A DNA stretch of 64,000 bases from UBA5336 sp039818165 (GCA_039818165.1 JBCBUL010000005.1:72465-136464), one strand, 5' to 3'. Shown: positions 1-8,921, numbered from the stretch's first letter. A program made the numbers and translations. The notes: generated from the letters alone by a model not told the origin.

Positions 1-330
1 TTCGCGGCCCAGGCTCGCGCGGCTTTCATTGCCGCCATCTTCGGCCAGCTTACGCTCGACCACCATTTGCGTGGCAATGCCCGCATGGTCTGTGCCCGGC
101 TGCCAGAACACGTTCTTACCGCGCATCCGCTCAAACCGGATCAACACATCCTGCAGGGTGTGGTTCAGGGCATGGCCCATATGCAGAACGCCGGTCACAT
201 TGGGTGGCGGAATAACGATGCAATAGGGCTCGGCGGCCGTGTCCATGGAGGGCTTGAAACAGCCCTCCTCTTCCCAGCGTTTGTATAATCGGGGCTCAGC
301 GGCGGCGGGGTCGAAACGAGAATCCAGCAT
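1..330 (-). CDS. valS: Valyl-tRNA synthetase, N-terminal part (runs off window)
   Basis: Charges tRNA-Val in the cytoplasm. Only the first 110 residues are present; the gene continues past the left edge of the window. Reading from the ATG at 330 gives PPPNVTG at residues 41-47, the class I HIGH signature as HMGH at 50-53, and DHAGIATQ at 81-88. These are typical of ValS N-termini and separate it from IleS and LeuS. It follows popZ on the same strand, with a strong terminator hairpin between them, so it is probably transcribed from its own promoter just upstream. Assignment is secure; the rest of the enzyme cannot be judged. Confidence 0.95.
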   Translation of the reverse strand, partial: MLDSRFDPAAAEPRLYKRWEEEGCFKPSMDTAAEPYCIVIPPPNVTGVLHMGHALNHTLQDVLIRFERMRGKNVFWQPGTDHAGIATQMVVERKLAEDGGNESRASLGRE

Positions 331-344
331 GGCGCGGGTCTAAG

Positions 345-381
345 CAGAAAAAAGAAAAGCGCGCTACAGCCTGTAGCGCGC
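345..381 (-). terminator. Rho-independent terminator after popZ
   Basis: On the minus strand a perfect 10-bp stem (plus-strand arms 359-368 and 372-381, GCGCGCTACA type, 3-nt loop) is followed by a T-rich tail (positions 358 down to 345). It sits 26 bases past the popZ stop and just before valS, so it should end popZ transcription. Confidence 0.85.
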
Positions 382-406
382 CTTCCGGGTGTTTTGTGTT
401 GCTGGC

Positions 407-1138
407 TTAGCGCGCCAGGCGCGAGATGCGCTGAACTTCCAGTTCAACCTTGTCTTCGACGATGTCAGGGAGGTTGGCGTCGAGCCATTCCTTGATCATC
501 GGTTTCACAAGTTCGCGCACCATGCCTTCCAGCGTGTTCTCGCTGCCCATATCCATCTTGGCAACGAGCTTGGCGAGGGCGCCGGCGGCGGCGGTTTCGG
601 TGGCTTCTTCGGTCAGGGCTTGCATGGGAGGCTCCGCAGGGGCTTCTGGTGAAGTGTGTTGGGTCACGGCAGGGGTCGGCGCCGCGTCAGTTTCAAATTC
701 AGGCTCGTCGGCAGCTGCGAAGACTTCATCTTCGGCCGTTTCTTCCGGCATCATGAAGCTGTCGAAATCATCCTCAACCAACTCGGTCGGCTCATCGTCG
801 AAGCCGTCGAGATCGTCATAATCGCCGCTTTCGGTTTCCGCCGCTTGCGGTGTGCCATCCTCGATCACGCCGTCATCGACGGAAACAGCTTCATCTTCGA
901 GGTCGGAGAGGTCGAACTCCTCGAAGATATCGTCGGTCTCGTCGCGGGTCTCGCTCGCCAGGGCGTCGAGGCTTAGACCTTCATCGTCCGACGTGTCTTC
1001 GCCCGTGGTAATCTCTTCAGGGCGCAGTTCGTTCGCCGCAGCCTCAGAGCCGCGCGAATCGTCGTCTTCGGAGATGATCTTGCGGATCGATGCGAGAATT
1101 TCCTCCATCGATGGCTCTTTGTGCGCCTCTTCGGCCAT
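407..1138 (-). CDS. popZ: Polar organizing protein PopZ (DUF2497)
   Basis: Self-assembling scaffold that forms a cell-pole matrix and anchors the chromosome centromere (ParB) and signalling proteins in Caulobacter relatives. The 243-residue product has the family layout: an N-terminal helix with MEEILASIRKIIS (residues 11-23), a long acidic, Glu/Asp/Pro-rich disordered middle, and a conserved C-terminal oligomerisation region (about 190-243) ending in EVQRISRLAR. It lies between tolC and valS as in other alphaproteobacteria. The gene has its own terminator, and a CtrA-like half-site lies about 30 bases upstream. Overall identity is clear from the two conserved ends; the middle is not expected to align. 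Confidence 0.93.
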   Translation of the reverse strand: MAEEAHKEPSMEEILASIRKIISEDDDSRGSEAAANELRPEEITTGEDTSDDEGLSLDALASETRDETDDIFEEFDLSDLEDEAVSVDDGVIEDGTPQAAETESGDYDDLDGFDDEPTELVEDDFDSFMMPEETAEDEVFAAADEPEFETDAAPTPAVTQHTSPEAPAEPPMQALTEEATETAAAGALAKLVAKMDMGSENTLEGMVRELVKPMIKEWLDANLPDIVEDKVELEVQRISRLAR

Positions 1139-1163
1139 GAAAGCCCCCGTCCGGTTGGCTGGA

Positions 1164-1171
1164 ATGGTTAA
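1164..1171 (-). promoter_or_regulatory. Possible CtrA half-site upstream of popZ
   Basis: The minus strand reads TTAACCAT 26-33 bases before the popZ start codon. This equals the half-motif recognised by the cell-cycle regulator CtrA in alphaproteobacteria. There is no second TTAA at the classical 7-nt spacing, and an 8-bp match can occur by chance, so this is only suggestive. Confidence 0.3.
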
Positions 1172-1262
1172 CGTCCCTCAGATGGCTAAGCTGAGTGGGT
1201 TAACAACACCTTCACGGGCATTGACTTTTGTTCAGCTCATCGCTGGCCAGGTCAACGAAGTC

Positions 1263-2561
1263 CTAAGGCTGCACCATCGGCGCAGGCAGGATGCGATCGC
1301 GGCGAAGCTCACCGACGGCCTGGAGCACCTGATACGCTGCAAGTTGGGCGTCGCGCTCGGCCTGGACCAGGGTGAGGCGCGCATTCAGCAGGTCCTGCTC
1401 GCTGTCGAGCACGTCCAGCGTGGTGCGCGTGCCCACGGACAGCTCTCGCTTTGCACCATCGAAAGCGATCTGCGCCGCCTCAATCTGGCGCTCTGAAGCC
1501 TCGATCGAACGCTGGGCGGCGATATAGCCGAACCAAGACGTGGCGAGCGCGGCGCGCAGGTCCCGCTCGGCTGCCTGTACCTGAAGGCGAGCCTGTTCCC
1601 GCCGCAACTTCGCCGAACGCACACGGCTGTTCACGACACCGCCCTGGAAAAGCGGAATGGTGCCGCGCGCAAAGGCGCTGACGCTCGAATCGTAGAGATC
1701 ATCCTCGAAGTCCTGCTGGCCGCCGGCAGTGCCGACAATATCCAGCTGCGGACGCCCCGCGGCGGCCTGAATGTCGACAGCCTCTTCAGCAGCGCGAACA
1801 TCTTCGCGCAGGGCAGCCAATTGCGGGTTGGTTTCCAGAAGCGTTGCGAGGGCGACGTCAAAATCAGCCGGTAAAATCGGTTCGGGTGGCAGCGGTCCAA
1901 GGTCTCCGGGCGCGACACCCGTGACGGCTTCAAAGTCTGCCTCAAACCCTTCGAGCTGGGCTTCAGCCGACGCCAGCCCTGCGCGGGCACCGGCAAGTCG
2001 AGCTTCGGCGAGCGCCACGTCGGTCCGCGTAATGAACCCCACGCGAAACCGCGCCTGGGCTGCTTCGACCTGCTCTTCCAGAAGGCGAACATTGTTCTCG
2101 CGAATATCCACCGTTGCCCGCCCGGCGCGCACATTCAGAAAGGCGGAGATCGCCTGCAGGTAAATCGACTGGCGCTGGAAATCGAGACGCGCATCGGCTG
2201 CATCAATGCCGGCCTCCGCGGCACGCACGCCCGCTGAAATCCGCCCGCCCGTGTAAATTGGCACGGACGCTTCCAGTTGCGCGGTGCCAAGCGTGCGATT
2301 GCCGACCTGTTGGGTGAACAGTCTGTTCGTGTCGGTTGTTTCATAGCCGGCAGACGCCGAAAGGGTCACGTTCACGCGGCCCTGCGCGCGGGCTTCTTCC
2401 AATGCCTCTCGCGCGATCCGGGCGTCCGTCTCCGTTACGTCCAGTGCCGGATTGCCCAGTTCGGCAAGCGCAAGCGTCTCATCCAGGGACTGTCCCAAAG
2501 CCGCGCCCGGAACGAGCATAAGCCCCATGACTGCGGTGATCAGAGCTCTCGAATTCGCCAT
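1263..2561 (-). CDS. tolC: TolC-family outer membrane efflux/secretion channel
   Basis: Forms the outer-membrane and periplasmic tunnel of type I secretion and tripartite efflux machines. The 432-residue protein starts with a Sec signal peptide (about residues 1-23, cleavage near GAALGQS) and carries two repeated OEP helical-barrel halves (roughly 25-210 and 235-420), each with long Ala/Gln/Glu/Arg-rich coiled-coil helices. It has no lipobox, unlike the OprM-type protein at 44338, which fits the TolC subfamily that serves type I exporters. It lies downstream of the pcm-like gene in the same direction; a block of overlapping inverted repeats separates them. No inner-membrane partner is encoded nearby, so its substrate is unknown. 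Confidence 0.9.
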   Translation of the reverse strand: MANSRALITAVMGLMLVPGAALGQSLDETLALAELGNPALDVTETDARIAREALEEARAQGRVNVTLSASAGYETTDTNRLFTQQVGNRTLGTAQLEASVPIYTGGRISAGVRAAEAGIDAADARLDFQRQSIYLQAISAFLNVRAGRATVDIRENNVRLLEEQVEAAQARFRVGFITRTDVALAEARLAGARAGLASAEAQLEGFEADFEAVTGVAPGDLGPLPPEPILPADFDVALATLLETNPQLAALREDVRAAEEAVDIQAAAGRPQLDIVGTAGGQQDFEDDLYDSSVSAFARGTIPLFQGGVVNSRVRSAKLRREQARLQVQAAERDLRAALATSWFGYIAAQRSIEASERQIEAAQIAFDGAKRELSVGTRTTLDVLDSEQDLLNARLTLVQAERDAQLAAYQVLQAVGELRRDRILPAPMVQP

Positions 2562-2621
2562 GGATTATCCCTTCATCGCCATGCACCCCGTTCCACAAGG
2601 CGCCGTTTACAGCCCTAGAGG

Positions 2622-2664
2622 AAAAAAGTGAACAGTGTTCACCCCACCACAATGGGGCGAACAC
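2622..2664 (-). terminator. Terminator with a competing upstream hairpin between pcm and tolC
   Basis: On the minus strand a GTGAAC-ACT-GTTCAC hairpin (plus 2628-2642) is followed by six Ts (2627-2622), a short terminator. Overlapping it is a second, longer hairpin: plus-strand arms 2635-2646 and 2653-2664 pair over 12 positions, with one G-U pair in the minus-strand RNA. The two cannot form together, which looks like an attenuator, although a plain terminator or a protein-binding palindrome would also fit. Confidence 0.55.
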
Positions 2665-2709
2665 CTCTCATGTCGAGGGGTGCCTGCAATCGGCGGGCCG
2701 CTGCGTCGT

Positions 2710-3363
2710 CTAAAAGGTGAAGACCTTCGGCTGTCGAAACGCTGCGAACTCAGGCGGCTTGGCATCGAACACATCGCGGTGGGAAACTGTGTCGCCCGCC
2801 CGGCTGTAAATTCGCGCCCGGCCAAGGGCATCGTCCAGCTTGACGACGGCACCAAGACGGCCGCCATCTGCGAGTTGAGCTGTCAGGGCGTCGGGGACGT
2901 GTTCGACCATTCCATTGATCAGGATGACATCAAACGGGCCCTCGCCGGGAAGGCCTTCGGTCAGGGGCGCCTCAATTGCAGCGACCTGATCATAGCCCTG
3001 GGCCACCATCCGGTCCGTGAGGCGTTCAACGGCATCGCTGGAATCTTCCACCGCCAGTACCGTCTCGGTCAATTCGGCGAGCAAAGCGCTGGAATAGCCA
3101 GCGCCTGCGCCTATCACCATCGAAATGTCACTCGGCTTTGGAGCGAGCGTCTTGACCATTTTCCCAAGATCGCGCGGAAGCCACATGGCGCGGCCATCTC
3201 CAACCGGAATCTCAAGCTCGGAATAGGCAATCGACTGCTTCGAACTCATGAGGAAAGACTCGCGCGGCACTGTCATGAACGCGCGCACAATATCGGGATC
3301 AGTCACATCATTTGGACGGATCTGGGAATCCACCATAATTTTGCGGGCGGCGGCAAAGTCCAT
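2710..3363 (-). CDS. pcm: Protein-L-isoaspartate O-methyltransferase family protein
   Basis: SAM-dependent methyltransferase of the PIMT family, which repairs isoaspartyl residues in damaged proteins. The 217-residue protein has a motif I loop IGAGAGYSS at 84-92, an acidic end of strand beta2 (VLAVEDS), and a family-typical beginning with MVDSQIRPNDVTD. This matches the shorter alphaproteobacterial paralogue that travels with tolC; whether it keeps true repair activity is not certain. It is divergent from topA across a 173-bp gap (3364-3536), which must hold both promoters; a TTGACT hexamer at 3475 could be a -35 element for topA. Confidence 0.85.
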   Translation of the reverse strand: MDFAAARKIMVDSQIRPNDVTDPDIVRAFMTVPRESFLMSSKQSIAYSELEIPVGDGRAMWLPRDLGKMVKTLAPKPSDISMVIGAGAGYSSALLAELTETVLAVEDSSDAVERLTDRMVAQGYDQVAAIEAPLTEGLPGEGPFDVILINGMVEHVPDALTAQLADGGRLGAVVKLDDALGRARIYSRAGDTVSHRDVFDAKPPEFAAFRQPKVFTF

Positions 3364-3536
3364 GCCTTAGGTCCTCGAAATCGGCTCTTTCCGAGCCTTT
3401 GTTTAGATCGCCGGGGCCTACCGCGTTGCGCGTGCTGGTTCAAGTTCTCCAATCGTCGCGAGCGATTTGGCTGCTTGACTTGCGCTTTGCGCTCTACCAC
3501 TTTCCGGCGCCTCAGGCTGGGAAGAAGGTGACCTCC

Positions 3537-6107
3537 ATGAAAGTTGTCGTTGTTGAGTCCCCGGCCAAAGCCAAGACAATCAACAAATATCTCGGCAAAG
3601 ACTTCAAGGTGTTGGCCTCGTACGGTCACATCCGCGACCTGCCTTCCAAGGATGGTTCTGTTGATCCCGAGAATGACTTCGAGATGGTTTGGCAGGCAGA
3701 CTCGAAGTCCAATGCGCGCATCCGGGAAATCGCCGACGCCGTAAAGGGCTCCGAGAAACTGATCCTTGCCACCGACCCTGATCGCGAGGGCGAGGCGATC
3801 AGTTGGCATCTGCTCGAAGTGCTCAAGAAGCGCCGCGTTTTGAAAGATGTCGATGTCGAGCGGGTTGTATTTAATGCGATCACCAAATCCGCCGTCACAA
3901 GCGCGATGCAGGAGCCCCGCGAAGTCGACAGCGAATTGGTTGATGCCTATCTCGCGCGCCGCGCGCTGGATTATCTGGTGGGGTTCAATCTTTCGCCGGT
4001 TCTGTGGCGAAAGCTGCCGGGTGCGCGATCTGCGGGCCGAGTGCAATCGGTCGCGCTTCGTCTGATTTGCCAGCGAGAGCTCGAGATCGAAACCTTCGTG
4101 CCCCAGGAATACTGGCAGGTGGCCGCCAAACTGCGCGCCCCCGATGGGACCAACTTTGAAGCCCGCTTGCACAGCCTCGACGGCAAGACCCTCAAAAAAT
4201 TCGACTTACCCAATGAAGCCGCGGCGACAGCGGCACTAGAGGCCGTGAAGGTCGGCGGGTACACGGTCGACAGCGTTGAAGCCAAGCCGGTCAAACGCAA
4301 TCCCCCACCGCCCTTTATTACGTCAACGCTGCAGCAGGACGCTTCCAGACGGCTGGGGTTCGGCGCCAAGCGCACAATGCAGGCGGCCCAGAAACTCTAC
4401 GAGGCCGGGCGTATCACCTATATGCGGACGGATGGTGTTAACATGGCCGAAGAGGCCTATTCCGCCGCTCGGAGCCAGATTGAGACCGCCTATGGCGCAC
4501 GCTATCTGCCCGAAAAGCCTCGCCGCTACAGCTCTAAACAGAAGAATGCCCAGGAAGCCCACGAGGCTATCCGGCCGACAGACTTCTCAATCACGCCGGA
4601 TGACTTCAAGTCCACCGACCAGGACCAATGGAAGCTTTATGCCCTCATCTGGCGCCGGGCCACGGCCAGCCAGATGCAGCCGGCGGAGTTTGAGCGCACC
4701 ACGATAGACATGTCCTCCAGCGACAAGCGGGCGGGCCTGCGCGCCTCGGGTCAGGTGCTTGTATTTGATGGCTTTATCCGGCTCTACACAGAGGGCCGCG
4801 ATGAGCCCTCCGACGATGACGACGACAAGCGCCTGCCAAAGATGACGGAAGGCGACCATGCCGACCTGCTCGACGCCAGTTCCAGCCAGCACTTCACGGA
4901 GCCTCCGCCGCGCTTCACGGAAGCAAGCCTGGTCAAACGCCTCGAAGAGTTGGGAATTGGGCGGCCATCCACCTATGCCTCCATCATCACCACGCTTCAG
5001 GACCGCGACTATGTCCGCATCGACCAGAAGCGATTTTTCCCCGAAGACAAAGGCCGCCTGGTTACGGCCTTTCTGGAAAACTTCTTCCAGCGCTACGTGG
5101 AATACGACTTCACCGCTGCGCTTGAAGAAAAGCTCGATATCATTTCCGATGGCAAGCTGGACTGGAAGGTCTTCCTGACCGAGTTCTGGAAACAGTTCGA
5201 AGCCGCCATTGGCGAGACAAAGGACTTGCGCGTCACCCATGTTCTCGATGCGTTGAACGAAGCGCTTGGACCGTATGTTTTCCCCGAAAAGGATGCCGAC
5301 GGGAACGTGAAGGACAATCCACGCCTCTGCCCGCTGTGCAATGAAGGCGAACTGAGCCTGAAACTCGGCCGCGGCGGCGCGTTTGTGGGATGCAATCGCT
5401 ATCCAGAGTGTAAGTACACACGGTCTTTCTCCGTCGATGAAGGCGAACAGGTTATCAATCCCGATGGCGAGGAGATCGGCCTGGACCCTGATACGGGCAA
5501 AATGGTGACGCTGCGCTCAGGCCGGTTTGGCCCCTATGTGCAGCTTGGCGAGCCCGAAGAAGGTGAGAAGCCCAAGCGCGCCAGTTTCCCGAAGGGCGAA
5601 ACACCGGAAAACGTCACTTTGGAGAAAGCGCTGAAATGGCTGTCTCTGCCCCGCGAAGTGGGCAAACACCCGGAAGACGGCGAACCGATCCTCGCCAATA
5701 TTGGGCGCTATGGACCGTATGTGCAGCATGGCAATACCTATGCGAACCTGCCCGATGTGGCGGAAGTATTTGAAGTTGGTCTCAACCGCGCTGTGACTTT
5801 GATTGCTGAGAAGCGCGCTAACCCCGGTCGGGGCCGCGGGGCGGCTGCCAAACCGCTGCGCGAGCTTGGCAAGCATCCTGCCGATGAAGAACCGATCAAC
5901 GTGTTCGAGGGTCGCTACGGCCCTTACGTGAAACATGGTAAAACGAACGCCACGATCCCGAAAGAGATCGCGCCCGACGCAATCACGCTGGAACAGGCCG
6001 TCGAGTTGATCAACGCCCGCGCTGCGAAGCCTCCGAAAAAGAAGAAAGCCGCTGCGAAAAAGAAACCGGCGGCCAAGAAAAAACCCGCCGCCAAAAAGAA
6101 GGACTGA
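3537..6107 (+). CDS. topA: DNA topoisomerase I (type IA)
   Basis: Relaxes negative supercoils by single-strand passage. The ATG at 3537 is chosen because MKVVVVESPAKAKTI is the family start and GAAGAAGGTG precedes it; the frame is open further upstream but that part looks non-coding. The 856-residue protein has a TOPRIM domain (2-115) with DPDRE at 80-84, the active-site tyrosine Y295 in YMRTD, one four-cysteine zinc finger (about 598-625), and three C-terminal GRFGPYV/GRYGPYV repeats at about 661, 722 and 791. It ends in a Lys/Ala/Pro repeat tail likely to bind DNA. This C-terminal design is typical of alphaproteobacteria. It may be cotranscribed with the next four genes. Confidence 0.96.
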   Translation: MKVVVVESPAKAKTINKYLGKDFKVLASYGHIRDLPSKDGSVDPENDFEMVWQADSKSNARIREIADAVKGSEKLILATDPDREGEAISWHLLEVLKKRRVLKDVDVERVVFNAITKSAVTSAMQEPREVDSELVDAYLARRALDYLVGFNLSPVLWRKLPGARSAGRVQSVALRLICQRELEIETFVPQEYWQVAAKLRAPDGTNFEARLHSLDGKTLKKFDLPNEAAATAALEAVKVGGYTVDSVEAKPVKRNPPPPFITSTLQQDASRRLGFGAKRTMQAAQKLYEAGRITYMRTDGVNMAEEAYSAARSQIETAYGARYLPEKPRRYSSKQKNAQEAHEAIRPTDFSITPDDFKSTDQDQWKLYALIWRRATASQMQPAEFERTTIDMSSSDKRAGLRASGQVLVFDGFIRLYTEGRDEPSDDDDDKRLPKMTEGDHADLLDASSSQHFTEPPPRFTEASLVKRLEELGIGRPSTYASIITTLQDRDYVRIDQKRFFPEDKGRLVTAFLENFFQRYVEYDFTAALEEKLDIISDGKLDWKVFLTEFWKQFEAAIGETKDLRVTHVLDALNEALGPYVFPEKDADGNVKDNPRLCPLCNEGELSLKLGRGGAFVGCNRYPECKYTRSFSVDEGEQVINPDGEEIGLDPDTGKMVTLRSGRFGPYVQLGEPEEGEKPKRASFPKGETPENVTLEKALKWLSLPREVGKHPEDGEPILANIGRYGPYVQHGNTYANLPDVAEVFEVGLNRAVTLIAEKRANPGRGRGAAAKPLRELGKHPADEEPINVFEGRYGPYVKHGKTNATIPKEIAPDAITLEQAVELINARAAKPPKKKKAAAKKKPAAKKKPAAKKKD

Positions 6108-6113
6108 CACCCC

Positions 6114-6575
6114 ATGTCCACGCCCGAAGCTCGTCTCGCCGATCTGGGCATTGCTCTTCCAGAGCCCATGGCCGCTGTAGCCAATTATGTGCCTTTCGTG
6201 ATTTCCGGGAACATGTTGTTCGTCTCAGGCCAGGTGTCGGTGATGGATGGGTCGCTGATGAAAGGCCGACTTGGTGAAGACCTGGAACTCAGCGCAGGCC
6301 AACACGCGGCGCGCGCCTGCGGGATCAACCTGATCGCCCAGTGCAAGGCGGCAGTAGGCGAGCTTTCGAAAATTGAGCGGGTCGTAAAGCTAGGCGGGTT
6401 TGTGAACGCCGCGCCGGACTTCGTTGACATTCCGCAAGTTATCAATGGTTGCTCCGACCTGATGGTGGAGGTCTTCGGAGACGCGGGCCGCCATGCCCGC
6501 TCTGCGGTTGCCTGCCCGGTCCTGCCGCTTGGCGTAGCTGTGGAGGTGGATGGCGTCTTCGAGATCGCCGCGTGA
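6114..6575 (+). CDS. RidA family protein (YjgF/YER057c/UK114)
   Basis: Small trimeric cytoplasmic protein of the RidA family; true RidA members hydrolyse reactive enamine/imine intermediates. The 153-residue product carries family landmarks such as LFVSGQVSV (about 38-46), a central QCKAAVGEL helix, and the C-terminal RHARSAVACPVLPLGV segment with the conserved Arg and Pro. The longer N-terminus with PEPMAAVANYVP places it in the YER057c_UK114_like_1 subgroup rather than with archetypal RidA, so the enzymatic role is less sure. It starts 6 bases after topA and overlaps the next gene by 4 bases. Confidence 0.85.
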   Translation: MSTPEARLADLGIALPEPMAAVANYVPFVISGNMLFVSGQVSVMDGSLMKGRLGEDLELSAGQHAARACGINLIAQCKAAVGELSKIERVVKLGGFVNAAPDFVDIPQVINGCSDLMVEVFGDAGRHARSAVACPVLPLGVAVEVDGVFEIAA

Positions 6576-7288
6576 TTCTCGGTTGCAACGCCTTCGCCCA
6601 TAGGGGGCTTTGGTCGCCGGACGGGCCGCCGGAAAATTCAATCGCTGCGTTCAGGGCGGCGGCGGACGCGGGCGTAGGGATCGAACTCGACGTTCAGCTT
6701 TCCTCTGACAATGTGCCAGTCGTGTTCCACGATCCCATGCTTGAGCGCATGACCGATGGTGCAGGCGCAGTCTGGCACCAGAGTGCAGATGCGTTGGCCT
6801 CTTTTGCTCTGGCTGGCACAGATGAGACAATTCCGAGCCTCACAAACGTGCTGAAGTCCCTTCCTGCGGGCACGCCCGTCCTTATCGAGTTGAAAGCGAG
6901 CCCGGGCGACCCTGCCGCCTATATTCGCGCGCTCGAAATGGCTGTCTTCGGCACGCCTGCCCGGGTCGCAACCATGTCCTTCGTCAAACCGCTGAACGCG
7001 GCCCTCCGGGCAGCCGCCCTCCCCTATCCGCGCGGCGTGCTGTTTCCGCCGACGGCTTTCGACGCTGCTGAAGCTGCCCGCCCTGTTGTCGAGGACGCAT
7101 TGGCACACGCCCCAGCCTATCTCGCCCCGAACCATAGCCAGGCAGAAACCGTGCGCAGTCTGGTCGGCCCAGAAACGCCCCTCGCCGCCTGGACTGTGGA
7201 CACCGAAGCGGCCCTTGCGCCTGCAAAGGCGGCAGGTGCAGCGATCATCTTTGAACATCTGGACCCAGCCCTCGTCACAGCCCCCTAG
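6572..7288 (+). CDS. Glycerophosphodiester phosphodiesterase
   Basis: Hydrolyses glycerophosphodiesters to glycerol-3-phosphate and an alcohol. A GTG start at 6572 overlapping the previous stop (GTGA) is chosen because FAHRG follows immediately; the frame is open upstream but that stretch is antisense-like to the RidA gene. The 238-residue product has the GDPD catalytic set: HRG at 10-12, EN at 21-22, ELD at 38-40 and HD at 53-54, then a TIM-barrel pattern ending in LAAWTVDTE. There is no signal peptide, so it acts in the cytoplasm, in contrast to periplasmic GlpQ. Confidence 0.9.
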   Translation: MILGCNAFAHRGLWSPDGPPENSIAAFRAAADAGVGIELDVQLSSDNVPVVFHDPMLERMTDGAGAVWHQSADALASFALAGTDETIPSLTNVLKSLPAGTPVLIELKASPGDPAAYIRALEMAVFGTPARVATMSFVKPLNAALRAAALPYPRGVLFPPTAFDAAEAARPVVEDALAHAPAYLAPNHSQAETVRSLVGPETPLAAWTVDTEAALAPAKAAGAAIIFEHLDPALVTAP

Positions 7289-7306
7289 GCGCCCTACGTA
7301 AGGCCC

Positions 7307-8476
7307 ATGGATGACACCACGCTGCGCCTCTCAATCGCCTCTGGCCTCGATGAGATCGACCGCGCGGACTGGGATGCCGTCGCAAATCCTCCAGGTGAGC
7401 GGTACGATCCATTCCTTTCCTGGTACTTTCTTGAAGCGCTTGAATCCAGCGGCGCTGTAAGTCCTCATGAGGGCTGGACCCCCATGCACCTGACGGCTCA
7501 CCATCCCGATGGCCGTTTGCGTGCCGCCATGCCGCTCTATGCCAAGACCCATTCCTATGGCGAATTCGTCTTCGACCATAGCTGGGCCGATGCCTATGAG
7601 CGGGCTGGCGGGCGCTACTATCCCAAACTGCTTGCGGCAGTGCCCTTTACGCCGGTGAGTGGACGCCGCCGTCTTGTCCCCCCGGGCCCGGACCAGGTCA
7701 TGCTGCAACGCGCACTCGTTGCGGGCGCCACGCAGATCGCCGAGCAGAATGAGTTCTCATCTCTGCACATCAACTTCCTGACCGAGGCCGAAAGCGAGGA
7801 CCTTGCAGACCTCGGCCTGATGGCGCGCACGGACCAGCAATTCCACTTCATCAATGAAGGCTACGCGGATTTCGACGCATTCCTGGCCGCGCTGTCCTCG
7901 TCCAAGCGGAAAAACCTGCGCAAGGAGCGCGCAAAGGCTCAAGAAGGGTTGGAGATTCGCCATCTGACCGGCGAGGCAATCACTGAAGCCGATTGGGACG
8001 CCTTTTATGCTTTCTACATCGACACCGGGAACCGGAAATGGGGCACGCCCTATCTCAACCGGGAGACCTTCTCCCTGCTCGGCGAGCGTATGGCTGATCA
8101 GATCCTGCTCGTTATGGCCTATGAGGACGGGCAACCCATCGCCGGCGCGCTGAACATGATCGGATCAGACACGCTGTATGGCCGCTATTGGGGCTGCACC
8201 GTGCACAAGCCGATGTTGCATTTCGAAGTGTGCTACTATCAGGCCATCGATTTTGCCCTGGCCCGCGGGCTGAAATATGTGGAAGCCGGTGCCCAAGGCG
8301 GGCACAAACTCGCGCGCGGCTACCAGCCCATCACAACACGCTCCGCCCACTGGATCGCGCATCCGGGCCTGGCCGCCGCCATCAAAGACTATCTCGAGCG
8401 GGAACGCACTGCCGTTGCGCGCGAACAGGACTACCTTTCCGAGCGCACCCCGTTTAAGAAAACCGGTGACGATTGA
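7307..8476 (+). CDS. GNAT-fold N-acyltransferase, DUF482/COG3146 family
   Basis: Member of the large FemAB-like acyltransferase group annotated as predicted N-acyltransferase or peptidoglycan biosynthesis protein. The 389-residue protein shows the family landmarks: YDPFLSWYFLEALE near residue 25, the FDHSWADAYER segment near 92, SSKRKNLRKER near 200, and the C-terminal EAGAQGGHKLARGYQP motif near 330. The actual substrate of this family is not known to me. It starts 18 bases after the phosphodiesterase gene and precedes the HIT gene by 10, so it is probably in the same transcript. Confidence 0.87.
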   Translation: MDDTTLRLSIASGLDEIDRADWDAVANPPGERYDPFLSWYFLEALESSGAVSPHEGWTPMHLTAHHPDGRLRAAMPLYAKTHSYGEFVFDHSWADAYERAGGRYYPKLLAAVPFTPVSGRRRLVPPGPDQVMLQRALVAGATQIAEQNEFSSLHINFLTEAESEDLADLGLMARTDQQFHFINEGYADFDAFLAALSSSKRKNLRKERAKAQEGLEIRHLTGEAITEADWDAFYAFYIDTGNRKWGTPYLNRETFSLLGERMADQILLVMAYEDGQPIAGALNMIGSDTLYGRYWGCTVHKPMLHFEVCYYQAIDFALARGLKYVEAGAQGGHKLARGYQPITTRSAHWIAHPGLAAAIKDYLERERTAVAREQDYLSERTPFKKTGDD

Positions 8477-8486
8477 GGAGCGCCCC

Positions 8487-8921
8487 ATGGCCCTGCATGG
8501 CACTTATGATCCCGACAACATCTTCGCGAAAATCCTGCGCGGGGAGATGCCTGCCCTGAAGGTGTTTGAAGATGATGCGGCGCTGGCTTTCATGGACATC
8601 TTCCCCCAGGCGGCGGGTCATACGCTGGTCATCCCGAAAGACGTCACAGCGCGGAACCTGCTCGAAATGCCGACAGACAAGCTCGGACCCTACATGGCGC
8701 GGGTACAGACCGTGGCGAAGGCGGTCGAGGCGGGCCTGAAGCCCGACGGGATTATTGTGACCCAGTTCAACGGCGCCCCTGCGGGCCAGACGGTCTACCA
8801 CCTCCACTTCCACATCATCCCGCGCGGCGAGGGCACGGTCCTCGCTCCCCATGCCAGCGGTGGCCCACGCCCTGCTGAGGAACTGGAGCCGATTGCCGAA
8901 AAGATCAGGGCCGCTTTTTAG
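8487..8921 (+). CDS. HIT family nucleotide-binding hydrolase
   Basis: Histidine-triad protein, likely a purine nucleoside phosphoramidase or dinucleotide hydrolase of the HINT branch. The ATG at 8487 follows the AGGAG at 8476-8480; the frame is open further upstream only inside the previous gene. The 144-residue product has FAKILRGEMPA near the N-terminus and the triad HLHFH at residues 105-109 followed by IIPR. Its stop overlaps the convergent helical-repeat gene by 4 bases. Confidence 0.92.
   Translation: MALHGTYDPDNIFAKILRGEMPALKVFEDDAALAFMDIFPQAAGHTLVIPKDVTARNLLEMPTDKLGPYMARVQTVAKAVEAGLKPDGIIVTQFNGAPAGQTVYHLHFHIIPRGEGTVLAPHASGGPRPAEELEPIAEKIRAAF

Noticed and set aside
2628..2642. LexA (SOS) box at the GTGAACAGTGTTCAC palindrome
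   Set aside because: The alphaproteobacterial LexA box is GTTC-N7-GTTC; the GTTC and GAAC halves here are inverted and without the 7-nt direct spacing.
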